Shown: positions 37,281 to 48,248 of the stretch, one piece after another | Layout of the letters: each line of letters begins with the position of its first letter | How positions within the stretch are numbered: position 1 is the stretch's first letter | From: Antedon mediterranea | Taxonomy: Eukaryota > Echinodermata > Crinoidea > Comatulida > Antedonidae | NCBI RefSeq assembly: GCF_964355755.1 | Contig: NC_092677.1 | Coordinates: 11,988,601-12,052,600 of the forward strand | Length of the DNA: 64,000 nucleotides | Direction of reading: 5' to 3' | Position numbers and translations under genes: made by a program | Notes under the pieces: generated by a model | Databases searched by the model: none | What the model was told of the DNA's origin: nothing | What the model saw: only the letters and a program-made list of their open reading frames with translations

Positions 37281-37655
37281 TGAGTGTGGCCGAGCGGTTA
37301 AGACAGTGGAACCGTAATCCATAGCCATAACATCGGCAAGGGTTCGAGGCAATGGTTCTGGTGGTAGAAAAAGTTTTCTTGGACAAGGACTATAAACCGT
37401 AGGTCCAGTGTACATCTGGCTCATGTGCACTTTAAAGAACCTAGTACATCTTTCGAGACGAGTAGGGGGGTTACTACGGTATACTAGTTCATACACACAC
37501 ACTGTCGTAGACAGACGTAATGGCGCCGTAGTTGGCTGCCGATGACACGATGGGACCCTTGGGGGAGAAGAATGTTGTTAATAAGGTGTAACATCTTAGT
37601 CCACGGCGCCTTTGATCACTTGTTGCTGGAATTGGCGCTTTAAAAATTCGTATAT
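37281..37655 (+). mobile_element. tRNA-derived SINE, family 3, copy 2 (GPCR spacer)
   Basis: Same head (GTGTGGCCGAGCGGTTAAGA, GGTTCGAGGC) and body (GGACTATAAACCGTAGGTCC, GTGCACTTTAAAGAACC, CTTTCGAGACGAGTAGGGGG) as the copy at 23521. It extends further, to a 3' part with TGGCTGCCGATGACACGATG and TTGGCGCTTTAAAAATTCG. It lies between array members 3 and 4 and is not seen in the other spacers, so it inserted after the duplication. Confidence 0.75.
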
Positions 37656-37815
37656 ACTATATCTCGAGAGTTAACAAGACCACTGGTTATATTAATAAAT
37701 ACACCACCACTAGAGTCGAATACATACATACATAAAATAGTCACAAACATAACATTTATGTGAATAAATAAACGGGGTGACCAAGATCAGTTTGTGTAAA
37801 GATTTTGCAGATTAT

Positions 37816-38669
37816 TTACTTTAGTATGAGCTTCAAAATAAGTTGTTTAAATGATTTACGAAAATGCGACTGCATTATTCCGTAGATAAATGGATTCACG
37901 ACTGCATTTGCAATAAATAAATTTGCAGTAAGATAGAACATAGTTTTGCAACGGATAATGTTGTAATCAGTTCCTAAGTTAACTGCGTAGAAGATTCCAA
38001 CAGGTAAAACACAGATACTAAACGCTATCAATATGATGGATGTTATTTTTGCTGCTTTGAAATCGTTTTTTCTCTTATTATGAACAGTTAGTGACGAAAT
38101 CCTACGCGCAGACTTCCTCGCTTCAACATAAATCCGAATATGACAAAATATTACTGTGACATATGGTATTCCCAACATTATTACATTTATAATTAGACTA
38201 TTATCTGGTGAATAGATTTGAAAATACATAAGTAAACTGGAGGTGGGCACTAAAGTACTCCACACACAAATAAGAAATATTACAACCGATTTATTGTTGA
38301 CTTTTATTGTATAGTAGAATGGATAGAATATAGCAAAGTACCTTTCTGCTGCTAAGATAACGTGATGTACCATTGTCATCATATGTAGGACAATTCCAGA
38401 GCTGTAAGTTAACCATCCATTACAGGTTTTAAAATCGTATAGTTCTCCAGTAGATCCCCAATCGAATGCAACCCATATTCCACGAAATCCAGTCAATGTA
38501 TCCAAAACCGATAAACTTGCGAGAATGATAATCACGGTTGTTGAAGTGCGCGAGTGGAATATATAGCATACAAAACTGCAAGATTACCGAATATTGTACA
38601 TGTAGTTATAGCAACCGATAAAACAAAGAAATGTATTGGAAAATCACAATTTGTTTTGTTGAAATCCAT
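37816..38669 (-). pseudogene. Class A GPCR, array member 4, frameshifted
   Basis: It aligns end to end with the 855-bp paralogues but is 854 bp long. A single base is missing at the PCYII segment between TM1 and TM2 (about 38528-38533), putting a TGA directly after the proline of LQQP. The first about 45 codons (from ATG 38669, MDFNKTNCDF) and the remaining 239 codons are each otherwise clean, with ERY, CVLP and NPFIYG kept. It is the only member with a cysteine just before TM3 (TCNGW). The break is recent, or could be a sequencing error or a polymorphic allele. Confidence 0.85.
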
Positions 38670-38884
38670 TTTGTTTCAGTAGAGTAAGATCTTGATAAGA
38701 TGTTTAGCGGTAATGTGGAGAAAGAGCCGGTGCATGAAGCCAGTCATACGGAATCTTCTTCTTGCACGTGATGTTTGTCGTCTCTACAACCATGGAGAAA
38801 TAAGTTAGTTCTCCATGCTACAACTAAGTCTCTGTAGTGCAGATTAACATTTTTTTTTTGAAGATGTACAGTTCTACAGTGTGC

Positions 38885-39160
38885 TACAGTTTACAGAGCG
38901 ATAATTTTATTTGAATCTTGTTGAACACTTCTGTTATTTTTAATATGGTTGTTCGGTTAGCTTTCTCTTTATGAATACAATACTTCACTGTAACACCCCT
39001 ACTTACAAATAATTATCTAATATTAATATTTAATTAAAATTTTGTTGAACACTTCTGTTATTTTATGGTTGTGTTTGGTTAGCTTTCTCTTTATGGCATA
39101 CAGTACTTCACTGTAACACGCCTACTTACAAATAATAATTATCTAATATTAACGAAACTT
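38885..39160. repeat. Direct repeat in the GPCR array spacer
   Basis: Two tandem segments (about 38905-39020 and 39040-39150) share TTGTTGAACACTTCTGTTATTTT, GGTTAGCTTTCTCTTTATG, CACTGTAACAC and CTACTTACAAATAAT. Related single copies lie upstream of the other members near 35085 and 36710. It is a duplicated piece of the conserved upstream block. Confidence 0.7.
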
Positions 39161-39396
39161 TACGACAGTGTGGTGAACGATCGATAAAATATAATTTTCT
39201 AAACCTAATACATCTCTGGTGAAACACTACCGTATATCAACAGAAACACAATATTAGAATCACAAATATTGGTTAGGTTTACCAGAAAAAAATGCCACAG
39301 AAATTACCAGATAAAGTAGTTACAAGCATAACATATTATGATAAACGGTGTGAACTCAACATCATTTATTTTCGGTAAAGTTTTTTTGCAGATTAC

Positions 39397-40251
39397 TTAC
39401 TTTAGTATAAATCTCAAACTAAGTTGTTTAAATGATTTACGAAAATGCGATTGCATTATTCCGTAGATAAATGGATTCACGACTGCATTTGCGTTGAATA
39501 AAACTGAAGTTAAATAAAACATAGTCTTGCAACGGATAATGTTGTAATCAGTTCCTAAGTTAACTGCGTAGAAGATTCCAACAGGTAAAACACAAATACT
39601 AAAGCCAACCAATATGATAGATGTTATTTTTGCTGCTTTGAAATCGTTTTTTATCTTATTATGAACAGTTAGTGACGAAATCCTACGCGCAGACTTCCTC
39701 GCTTCAAGATATATTCGAATATGAAAAAATGTTACTGTGACATACGATAATATTAACGTGATTGCATTTATCATTGGAGCATTATCCGCTGAATAAATTT
39801 GAAGATACAAAAGTAACCCGGCTGGTGGTAGTAATATGCTCCATACACAGATAAGAAATATTACAACCGATTTATTGTTGACTTTTATTGTATAGTAGAA
39901 TGGATAAAATATAGCAAAGTACCTTTCTCCTGCTAAGATAATGTGGTGGACCATTGTCGCCATATTTAGAAGAATCCCAGAGCTGTAAGTTAGCCATCCA
40001 TTTGAGGTTCTAAAATCGTATAATTGTCCAGTAGATCCCCAATCGATTGCAACCCATATTCCACGAAATCCAGTCAATGTATCCAAAACCGATAAACTTG
40101 CCAGAATGATATAGCACGGTTGTTGAAGTGCGCGAGTGGAATATATAGCATACAAAACTGCAAGATTACCGAATATTGTACATATAGTTATAGCAACCGA
40201 TACAACAAAGTAAGGTATATGAAAAGTACAATTTGTTTCGTTGAAGATCAT
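39397..40251 (-). CDS. Class A GPCR, array member 5
   Basis: Intronless, 284 aa, the most distal copy and the most different at the N-terminus (FNETNCTFHIPYFVVSVAI) and in TM4-ECL2-TM5 (LLLYLQIYSADNAPMIN, then AITLILSYVTVTFF). ERY, CVLP and NPFIYG are intact; Gly is again at 3.25. An N-glycosylation site (NET) is kept, and NCT adds a second possible site. The open frame is complete. Confidence 0.9.
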   Translation of the reverse strand: MIFNETNCTFHIPYFVVSVAITICTIFGNLAVLYAIYSTRALQQPCYIILASLSVLDTLTGFRGIWVAIDWGSTGQLYDFRTSNGWLTYSSGILLNMATMVHHIILAGERYFAIFYPFYYTIKVNNKSVVIFLICVWSILLPPAGLLLYLQIYSADNAPMINAITLILSYVTVTFFHIRIYLEARKSARRISSLTVHNKIKNDFKAAKITSIILVGFSICVLPVGIFYAVNLGTDYNIIRCKTMFYLTSVLFNANAVVNPFIYGIMQSHFRKSFKQLSLRFILK

Positions 40252-43200
40252 TGTGTTTTTTATGCTAACTTAAGATATTTAGCGTAAGCAAATGGGAAAG
40301 AGACCAAGAAGCCTTACCAATCAGTCTGGTTGGTGTGTCTCTACAGCCAACTATTTTCACAAGACCTCTGATCTATCAAGTTTGTGTTTCTAAAACTTTA
40401 GCCAATTCTTTTACAAGAGTTTTAGCACAAACAAATAACCCCGAAGTCCATGCGATAACGCTTGTTGATCGTTCTCCCTATGTACACTTTTAGTAGAAAA
40501 AATTCACAGGCAATATAGGCCTATTTATGTATTTAGTGTGTTCCCTGTTGGTGCTGATGGATCAATGTAGGCCTACAGGCCTTCGTCGATGTTAATAAAG
40601 TATTGATGAAGTTAACTTGTTGTTCTTTCCACTTGTAGGCTACTTGCGGATACGGATTTAATGGAACACGTACTGTTATTTTGGTGTTTGGTTGCCTTTC
40701 TATATGAAATAGACCTATACAATCAATTGACACACACAAACTAGTGACCATCATTACACGGACCAGGCTACTTTAGCGTTACGTTTGGCATCCACTGAAT
40801 CAGTGGATGACCTATCCCCTCAACATGTCAATTGTGGTATAAGTTGACAGGAATAATACTCTGTGGTGTAATAAAAATGCCAGCGTGTTTATTTAAGACT
40901 GCAAGTGTTAAGAATAACTTGCTGTCCATTTTCAACTTCCTCTTACCAATGACCAATAGCAAACAGGCACTGCTTGTCAATCAGGTCCTCACTGACTGGG
41001 TATTAACCAATCAATTTACTATTAGATAGGTCACTGATTTTATAAAATAGTTTGCGGGAAATTGGATTTCTGACCTTGTACAGGAATAAATACTTTAGTG
41101 GTTGTTTATAATAATAATCTAAATATTTCTCAATGCTGCTTTATGCAAAGCAATTTAACTAGAACTACAGACACATTAAATAAATACTTTTAAACATGAA
41201 CAATAGTTTTGTTAGGGAATTGGGATGACCGTGTGATATTCAATTTATTAAATTTAATGGGAAAGTATATCTTTCACATTTTTGGGAACAAAATGGATTG
41301 ATAGTCAATCATGAGTACTTCCGAACAGTGCTATAAATGTATCACGAAAGCATATTAGTGTTTCATGTTTTATTCACCTGTTGTGTTGGCTGGTGGACAT
41401 CTTGTAGACAATGTACAGCAGCAACAAACATACATAATTGATACAAATAAACACAATTTAAATTTGATAACTCTACGCGATTTTATACGAGATAAATGCG
41501 TAGACTCGGTCATCAATGACCGTCTACTTGATAATATAAACGACGAGCCCGTGGAAGAAAATGTAGCCTACAACAGAACTATTAGAAAGAATTAATCGCA
41601 AAAGGGTTAGGCCTAAGCCAGATATACCACGGAGTTCAAATATCCCCCGCCATTCCTCTTGATGGATTGAGGCGGCAGGCATCAAAGCGATTTTAAAATT
41701 GAATGGAAGCGCATCGAAAATAAATAAAAGATCTTTCTCGGAAGATTCATTGTGGAGGAAAATCTGACTTGCTGCATGCGTTTGCATGGTAGGTAGAAAT
41801 CAACGTGCCGATAAAAATAAAATAATTAACAAATTCTTATCAGATAGATCTACGTAAACGTGTGAAGTAGGACTAAAGAGGTCTTATTTATTTACAGTAT
41901 ATCAGTAGGCCTAATATATATTCGTATAAAATATCCTAATTTCCACAACTCAGGATTATGTCCATAATGATATCAATAATAAGAATCTGTTATAGGCCTA
42001 TGCGTAATTTTTTTTAATTAAGCCACTAATTTTTCATTATCATACATTAAATTCAATTATACCATACACAATTCAGTGATTATTTTACAATTATTTTCTC
42101 ATTTTCCCAATTGTCTTTTCTCTTACAGGTAATAACGTGGTACGTGCTTCATGATTGATGGTAAAATTAATTTATACCTGTAACAATAGATTATGGCAAG
42201 GCGTTTCGGACCGGACGGAGTAGGCCTACTCCTTTAAAGTTGTCATCGGAGGAGAAGATTAGGTGGAAGAAATGCTTTCCATGGACTGCACCAGAAGTAA
42301 TTTCTTATGTAATAACGTTAGATCATGAATAATTAAAAATTGAATGAACCCACATAAGAAAAAAAAAGTAAAATGAAACTTTGATGGGTTATACTGTAGA
42401 TGCAAAAAAGGATAATCTGTTGGAAATAAATTTTGTACACATTTAAAGATAAAAAAAATCAATGTTAAAGGATGAGGAAAATATAATGTTAACAGTAAAA
42501 AGTTAGTAAGTAATTAGTATAACAGAGAATATGCATTGTTTAAATGAAAATATGTTTGCATAGATAAATCCAAAGAAAATTAAAATTGGACAAACCCATG
42601 GGATGGATTTAATAAACATAAACGTATTATAATTGTATGAAATAAGTATGCATGTAGATGAAAAAAACAACTATGTAAGAAAAAATAAGCTTTGTTAATG
42701 AAAATGTGTAATAGATAATATGTATAAAAGAGGAAACTATGTAATCAATGTGGTTAAATGATAATGTATGTATAAACAAAATGATATATGGAAATAGTTT
42801 TTTTAAAGAAAATAAGTAAAAAAAAAGTGGAATGAATCCACATAAGAGAAGAAAGTAAAAAAGTTAAATGAAAATTTAAGAAGTTATAGTGCAAAAAAAG
42901 GATAATCTGCTGGAAATAAAAGTTTTGTAAACATTAAAGAACAAATATATTAATATTAATGTTAAAGGATGAGAACAATATCATGTTAACAGTAAACATT
43001 TAGTAAGTAATGAGTATAACAGAGAATATGCATAAATTGTAGCTTTGTTTTCTTTTATTTATTATTAGTTTATGTATATATATATTTTTTTTTTACGTAT
43101 TCATATTTAATGTTATATTTCGTGGTGGGTCAAACTTACTGACTGACTTATTATGACTCTCTCCCCACATGATTACTTCATTGCATTTATTATCCTGTAT

Positions 43201-43346
43201 GTATGTTATTATATTGAGGAAATAAAATTAAATTGAAAATGAAATTATATTTATTTGCAATTATCACGTATTTTGTTCTATTTTACATTGTATAAAATTG
43301 TTATAAAACGTTTCTGGGTACAACACTTGTAAAAAAAAATTGTTTT
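40252..43346. other. Region distal to the GPCR array
   Basis: No convincing gene. It begins with the presumed promoter of GPCR member 5. At 41039-41284 is a single-copy version of sequences that flank the 19-bp minisatellite further right. A 76-codon open frame at 41365-41595 (+) has a protein-like composition (LRDFIRDKCVDSVINDRLL) but no recognised family or continuing exon. At 42340-43040 is an approximately 500-bp-spaced direct repeat. The rest is AT-rich. Confidence 0.4.
42340..43040 (+). repeat. Diverged direct repeat spaced by about 495 bp
   Basis: Segments at about 42343-42540 and 42833-43035 share, in order, CACATAAGA, AAAAAAGGATAATCTG.TGG, AATGTTAAAGGATGAG, AT.ATGTTAACAGTAAA and GTATAACAGAGAATATGCAT. 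They are two copies of one approximately 500-bp unit, the second incomplete. Confidence 0.75.
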
Positions 43347-44080
43347 GTACAAAAACATTGACTGGGTACAAAAACGGTGGCAGGGTATAAAAACAGTGGC
43401 AGGGTACACAACAGCGACAGGGTACAAAAACGGTGGCAGGGTACAAAATCGATGGCAGCTGGGTACAAAAACAGTAGCAGGGTACAAAAACAGTAGCAGG
43501 GTACAAAAACAGTAGCAGGGTACAAAAACAGTAGCAGGGTACAAAAACAGTAGCAGGGTACAAAAACAGTGGCAGGGTACAAAAATGGTGACAGGGTACA
43601 AAATAGATGGCAGCTGGGTACAAAAACAGTAACAGGGTACAAAAACAGTGGCAGCGTACAAAAACGGTGGCAGGGTACAAAAACGATGGCAGCTGGGTAC
43701 AAAAACAGTGGCAGGGTACAAAAACAGTGGCAGGGTACAAAAACAGTGGCAGGGTACAACATCGATGGCAGTTGGGTACAAAAAAATGAGCAGGGTACAA
43801 AAACAGTGGAGGGTACAAAAACGGTGACAGGGTACAAAAACGGTGGCAGGGTACAAAAACGATAGCAGCTCGGTACAAAAACAGTGGCAGGGTACAAAAA
43901 CGGTGGCAGGATACAAAAACGGTGGCAGGGTACAAAAACAGTGGCAGGGTACAAAAACGGTGGCAGGGTACAAAAACGATGGCAGGGTACAAAAACGATG
44001 GCAGCTGGGTACAAAAACAGTGGCAGGGTACAAAAACGGTGGCAGGGTACAAAAACGGTGGCAGTGTACAAAAACAGCGT
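43347..44080. repeat. 19-bp minisatellite, block 1
   Basis: About 38 copies of a 19-bp unit, GGCAGGGTACAAAAACRGT, with interspersed 22-bp variants that add CTG (GATGGCAGCTGGGTACAAAA). Because 19 is not a multiple of three and the unit has no stop on the minus strand, all three minus frames stay open for over 260 codons. None is a gene. Confidence 0.95.
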
Positions 44081-45799
44081 CACTAATTTTATACAATAGT
44101 TCGCGGGAAAGCTGATTGCTGACCTTATACAGGAATAAATACTTAGTGGTTGTGATATTCCATTTATTTAATTTAATGGGAAAGTATATCTTTCACAAAA
44201 TGACTTAAAATATCTTTGTATGTCAGGCAGTGTTTAAAAGGCTGGAAGGCCCTGGTGGAAGGGTACAAACAGTGGCAGGGTACAAAAACGATGGCAGCTG
44301 GGTACAAAAAAAGTGGCAGGGTACAAAAACAGTGGCAGGGTACAACATTGATGGCAGTTGGGTACAAAAAATGAGCAGGGTACAAAAACGGTGGCAGGCT
44401 ATAAAAACGATAGCAGCTCGGTACAAAAACAGTGGCAGGGTACAAAAACGGTGGCAGGATACAAAAACGGTGGCAGGGTACAAAAACGGTGGCAGGGTAC
44501 AAAAACGGTGGCAGGGTACAAAAACGATGGCAGGGTACAAAACCGATGGCAGCTGGGTACAAAAACAGTCGCAGGGTACATAAACAGTGGCAAAGTACAC
44601 AAACAGTGGCAGGGTACAAAAACGGTGGCAGGGTACAAAAAAAGTGGCAGGGTACAAAAACGGTGGCAGTACAAAATCGATGGCAGCTGGGTACAAAAAC
44701 GGTGGCAGGGTACAAAAACGATGGCAGATGGGTACAAAAACAGTGGCAAGGTACAAAAATAGTGGCAGGGTACAAAAACGGTGACATGGTACAAAAACGG
44801 TATCAGGGTACAAAAACAGAGACAGGGTATGACAAGCAGTGATCTATGGTACAAAAACTTGTGTTGTATACAAAGTGTCTGGGAAAAAAGACGATGACAG
44901 TGGTACAAAAACAGTGGCAGGGTACAAAAACGGTGGCAGGGTACAAAAACGGTGGCAGTGTACAAAAACAGCGTCACTAATTTTATACAATAGTTCGCGG
45001 GAAAGCTGATTGCTGACCTTATACAGGAATAAATACTTAGTGGTTGTGATATTCCATTTATTTAATTTAATGGGAAAGTATATCTTTCACAAAATGACTT
45101 AAAATATCTTTGTATGTCAGGCAGTGTTTAAAAGGCTGGAAGGCCCTGGTGGAAGGGTACAAACAGTGGCAGGGTACAAAAACGATGGCAGCTGGGTACA
45201 AAAAAAGTGGCAGGGTACAAAAACAGTGGCAGGGTACAACATTGATGGCAGTTGGGTACAAAAAATGAGCAGGGTACAAAAACGGTGGCAGGCTATAAAA
45301 ACGATAGCAGCTCGGTACAAAAACAGTGGCAGGGTACAAAAACGGTGGCAGGATACAAAAACGGTGGCAGGGTACAAAAACGGTGGCAGGGTACAAAAAC
45401 GGTGGCAGGGTACAAAAACGATGGCAGGGTACAAAAACGATGGCAGCTGGGTACAAAAACAGTCGCAGGGTACATAAACAGTGGCAAAGTACACAAACAG
45501 TGGCAGGGTACAAAAACGGTGGCAGGGTACAAAAAAAGTGGCAGGGTACAAAAACGGTGGCAGTACAAAATCGATGGCAGCTGGGTACAAAAACGGTGGC
45601 AGGGTACAAAAACGATGGCAGATGGGTACAAAAACAGTGGCAAGGTACAAAAATAGTGGCAGGGTACAAAAACGGTGACATGGTACAAAAACGGTATCAG
45701 GGTACAAAAACAGAGACAGGCTATGACAAGCAGTGGTCTATGGTTAAAAAACTTGTGTTGTATACAAAGTGTCTGGGAAAAAAGACGATGACAGTGGTA
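44081..45799. repeat. 894-bp tandem duplication, including minisatellite blocks 2 and 3
   Basis: The segment from about 44081 to 44905 recurs at about 44975 to 45799 with an exact offset of 894 bp and only a handful of differences, for example GACAGGGTATGACAAG against GACAGGCTATGACAAG. Each copy has a unique approximately 175-bp lead (ATAGTTCGCGGGAAAGCTGA to TGTTTAAAAGGCTGGAAGGC) followed by about 640 bp of the 19-bp array. The near-identity shows a recent event. Confidence 0.93.
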
Positions 45800-46195
45800 C
45801 AAAAACGGTGGCAGGGATACAAAAACGGTGGCAGGATACAAAAACAGTGGCAGGGTACAAAAACAGTCGCAGGGTACAAAAACGGTGGCAGGGTATAAAA
45901 ACAGTGGCAGGGTACAAAAACAGTGGCAGGGTACAAACACGATGGCAGCTGGGTACAAAAACTGGGGCATGGTACAAAAACAGTAGCAGGGTACAAAAAC
46001 GGTGGCAGGGTACAAAAACAGTAGCAGGGAACAAAAACGGTGTCAGGGTACAAAACAGTGGTCTAGGATACAAAAACTTGTGTTGTATACAAAGTTTCTG
46101 GGAAAAAATAAGATTGCAGGGATACAAAAACGGTGGCAGGGATACAAAACAGTGGCAGGGTACACAAAATTGTGTTGTACTAAAACAGTGGCAGA
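45800..46195. repeat. 19-bp minisatellite, terminal block
   Basis: Continues the same unit with increasing degeneracy (one-base insertions such as GGGATACAAAAACGG). It includes a third, diverged copy of the array-interrupting sequence (ACTTGTGTTGTATACAAAGT) at about 46075-46100. Confidence 0.9.
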
Positions 46196-48248
46196 GTAAA
46201 AAACATACACACTTATTTGTAGCATTTTACGAAAAAAAGTATCAGAGTATTCATCAACAGAGCTAAACAAATGAAGGAAAGGGTCAGAACATGTGACTCT
46301 GGCAGATAACATAACTTTACTTTTCAAGAGTGATAAGAAAAAAGGAAACATATTATATTCAATTTGTTAACCTAAATATATCTTTCATTTTTAATTTAAG
46401 ATAATTATTTACATGATGATAAAACTTTTGAATGTGTATTAATTTAAATTGGTTATCATCACTTGGCGTTTATTTTTGTTTATATGTTTATTTTAGGGTT
46501 CTTTCATAGGTCAATCATTTTTTTCCATTAAAACTTAAAAATTGGCTATTTGTAGTTTATTGTATTAATCTTTATGGTTTATTTTACATCATTTATATCT
46601 CAATGTATATTGCATTATTGTTCTTATCTTTGATTAAATATTAATATTATGTACTGTAGTAGGCCTATACACATTTTAAAAAATGCTCAACAAAGTCTCA
46701 AACCACATAAAATCTAAAAGTTGAAACTGAATATTTAATGGCCCATGAGAATTCTAGGTAGCCTGCGCAAAGGTCATCGAGGCCAAACTTAAGAGAATGA
46801 CTCAAGCTCTTCCATGCGAATCATCTCAGGTTAGACCAACCTCCAGTGGGCAGGACTTGTAGTTAGAACTTGTGGCTCAAATGACACTCCAGGGCAATAA
46901 AATCACAATAACTTACAAAGCACTGACAGTAATTGCTTGTCAAAACCAAATTGCCTAACCGTAACGCTAACGTAGCCTGGTCCGCGTAATGATTTACAGA
47001 ACATAATTGGCATTGACCTCGAAAATATGATACGAAACAATACTTTTACCAATTTTATTTAATATTGCGAACTATAATAAGTAAACTTGTTCGATAAAAC
47101 CTAATTATCTAATGTACAATCACGACACTTAATTGCGTAACGAAACACCATAATAAACAGAAGAACAATGTATTACCACAAATTGGTATAACCATAATTT
47201 CCGATGATTGACAGACAGAAATTGACATGTTTAGGTCGACTTCATCTCCTGCGTAAAACAATGTTCTCGGTATGCAGAGCTTTGAGGCTTGCCTACAAAT
47301 GCTATGTTACAACAATACTTTTGTGAAAAGGAGAGTTTGGAGAAACGGATGGATTTTTAAAATATATTTTGTGGGTGTGTCTCACATTCATATAACGTTA
47401 AGATATACGATTATTAAACTGTGCCTACACTATAGTTTCTCTCACGAAGCTATTAAATAAATTCAATTATTTTCATTCAAGTTTATAAGGCCCTACCACG
47501 TTTCCAATTTTTGAATTATGCACACATAACAAATAATTGCACAGCGCCATCACTGTACTAAAACTATATATTTTAACTGTAATTCAACTAAATTCAACTG
47601 AATTATGTTTTATAATATTTAAACACATTTCAAAATGTGTGTATCTATTTATTCTTTTGTGCATTTGTAAACCTAGTAATTTGTCAATTCAACTCTAGCA
47701 CCCTCTATTTTGTTCTGCAACTCATGATTTTTACCCAAACTCATTAATGCAATCTTCTAATAATGTAGGCCTATGTTGTTTACTGTATCATATGTTTTTG
47801 TGTATTTTGTTCTTCCTTTTGGATGCACCTTTCACTGTTTTACTGTTTACTTTAGCATATTATTGACTTTACCTTGCATTTGGTTACTTATGCATAAAAA
47901 ATGTTCAAAGAGACTACCTAATTTTCTTCACTTAAAAATCGATCAATGATCAAGCAATTTTTCATTGGAATGGAAGGACGGCACATTTTTATAACTTAAA
48001 TAATTAACGCTTATTGCTTCACAATTGTACTTGTTGAAGAAGGTGATAACGCCGCTATCGGTCGTGGAATTTCAATTGTTTCATTTTATACGAGTAAGGA
48101 GGAAAAGTAATTTCAATCAAACGCTATGATCAACGCTTTTTACTACTACGGAACGCGGTTTTGGTTGAAGTGTTTCTTTCTTCAACGCGTGTTGTGTTTA
48201 GTCACTGAGTCGTGCTAAAGGCATGTAGTGAGTAGGTAGTTCGCTAAG
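46196..48248. other. Region between the minisatellite and the LIM gene
   Basis: No coding region supported. 46953-46995 is an inverted relative of 40750-40794. 47100-47230 is a diverged copy of the sequence upstream of GPCR member 1 (GTAACGAAACACCAT, GATTGACAGA, AAATTGAC.TGTTT; compare 33395-33490), which suggests the GPCR unit once extended here. The last few hundred bases are the presumed LIM-gene promoter and 5' UTR. Confidence 0.45.

Noticed and set aside
43264-46053. Many long overlapping open frames on both strands (up to 272 codons) with Cys/Pro/Phe-rich repeats
   Set aside because: They are produced by the 19-bp minisatellite, which lacks stops in every minus frame; no start context, splice structure or family supports coding.
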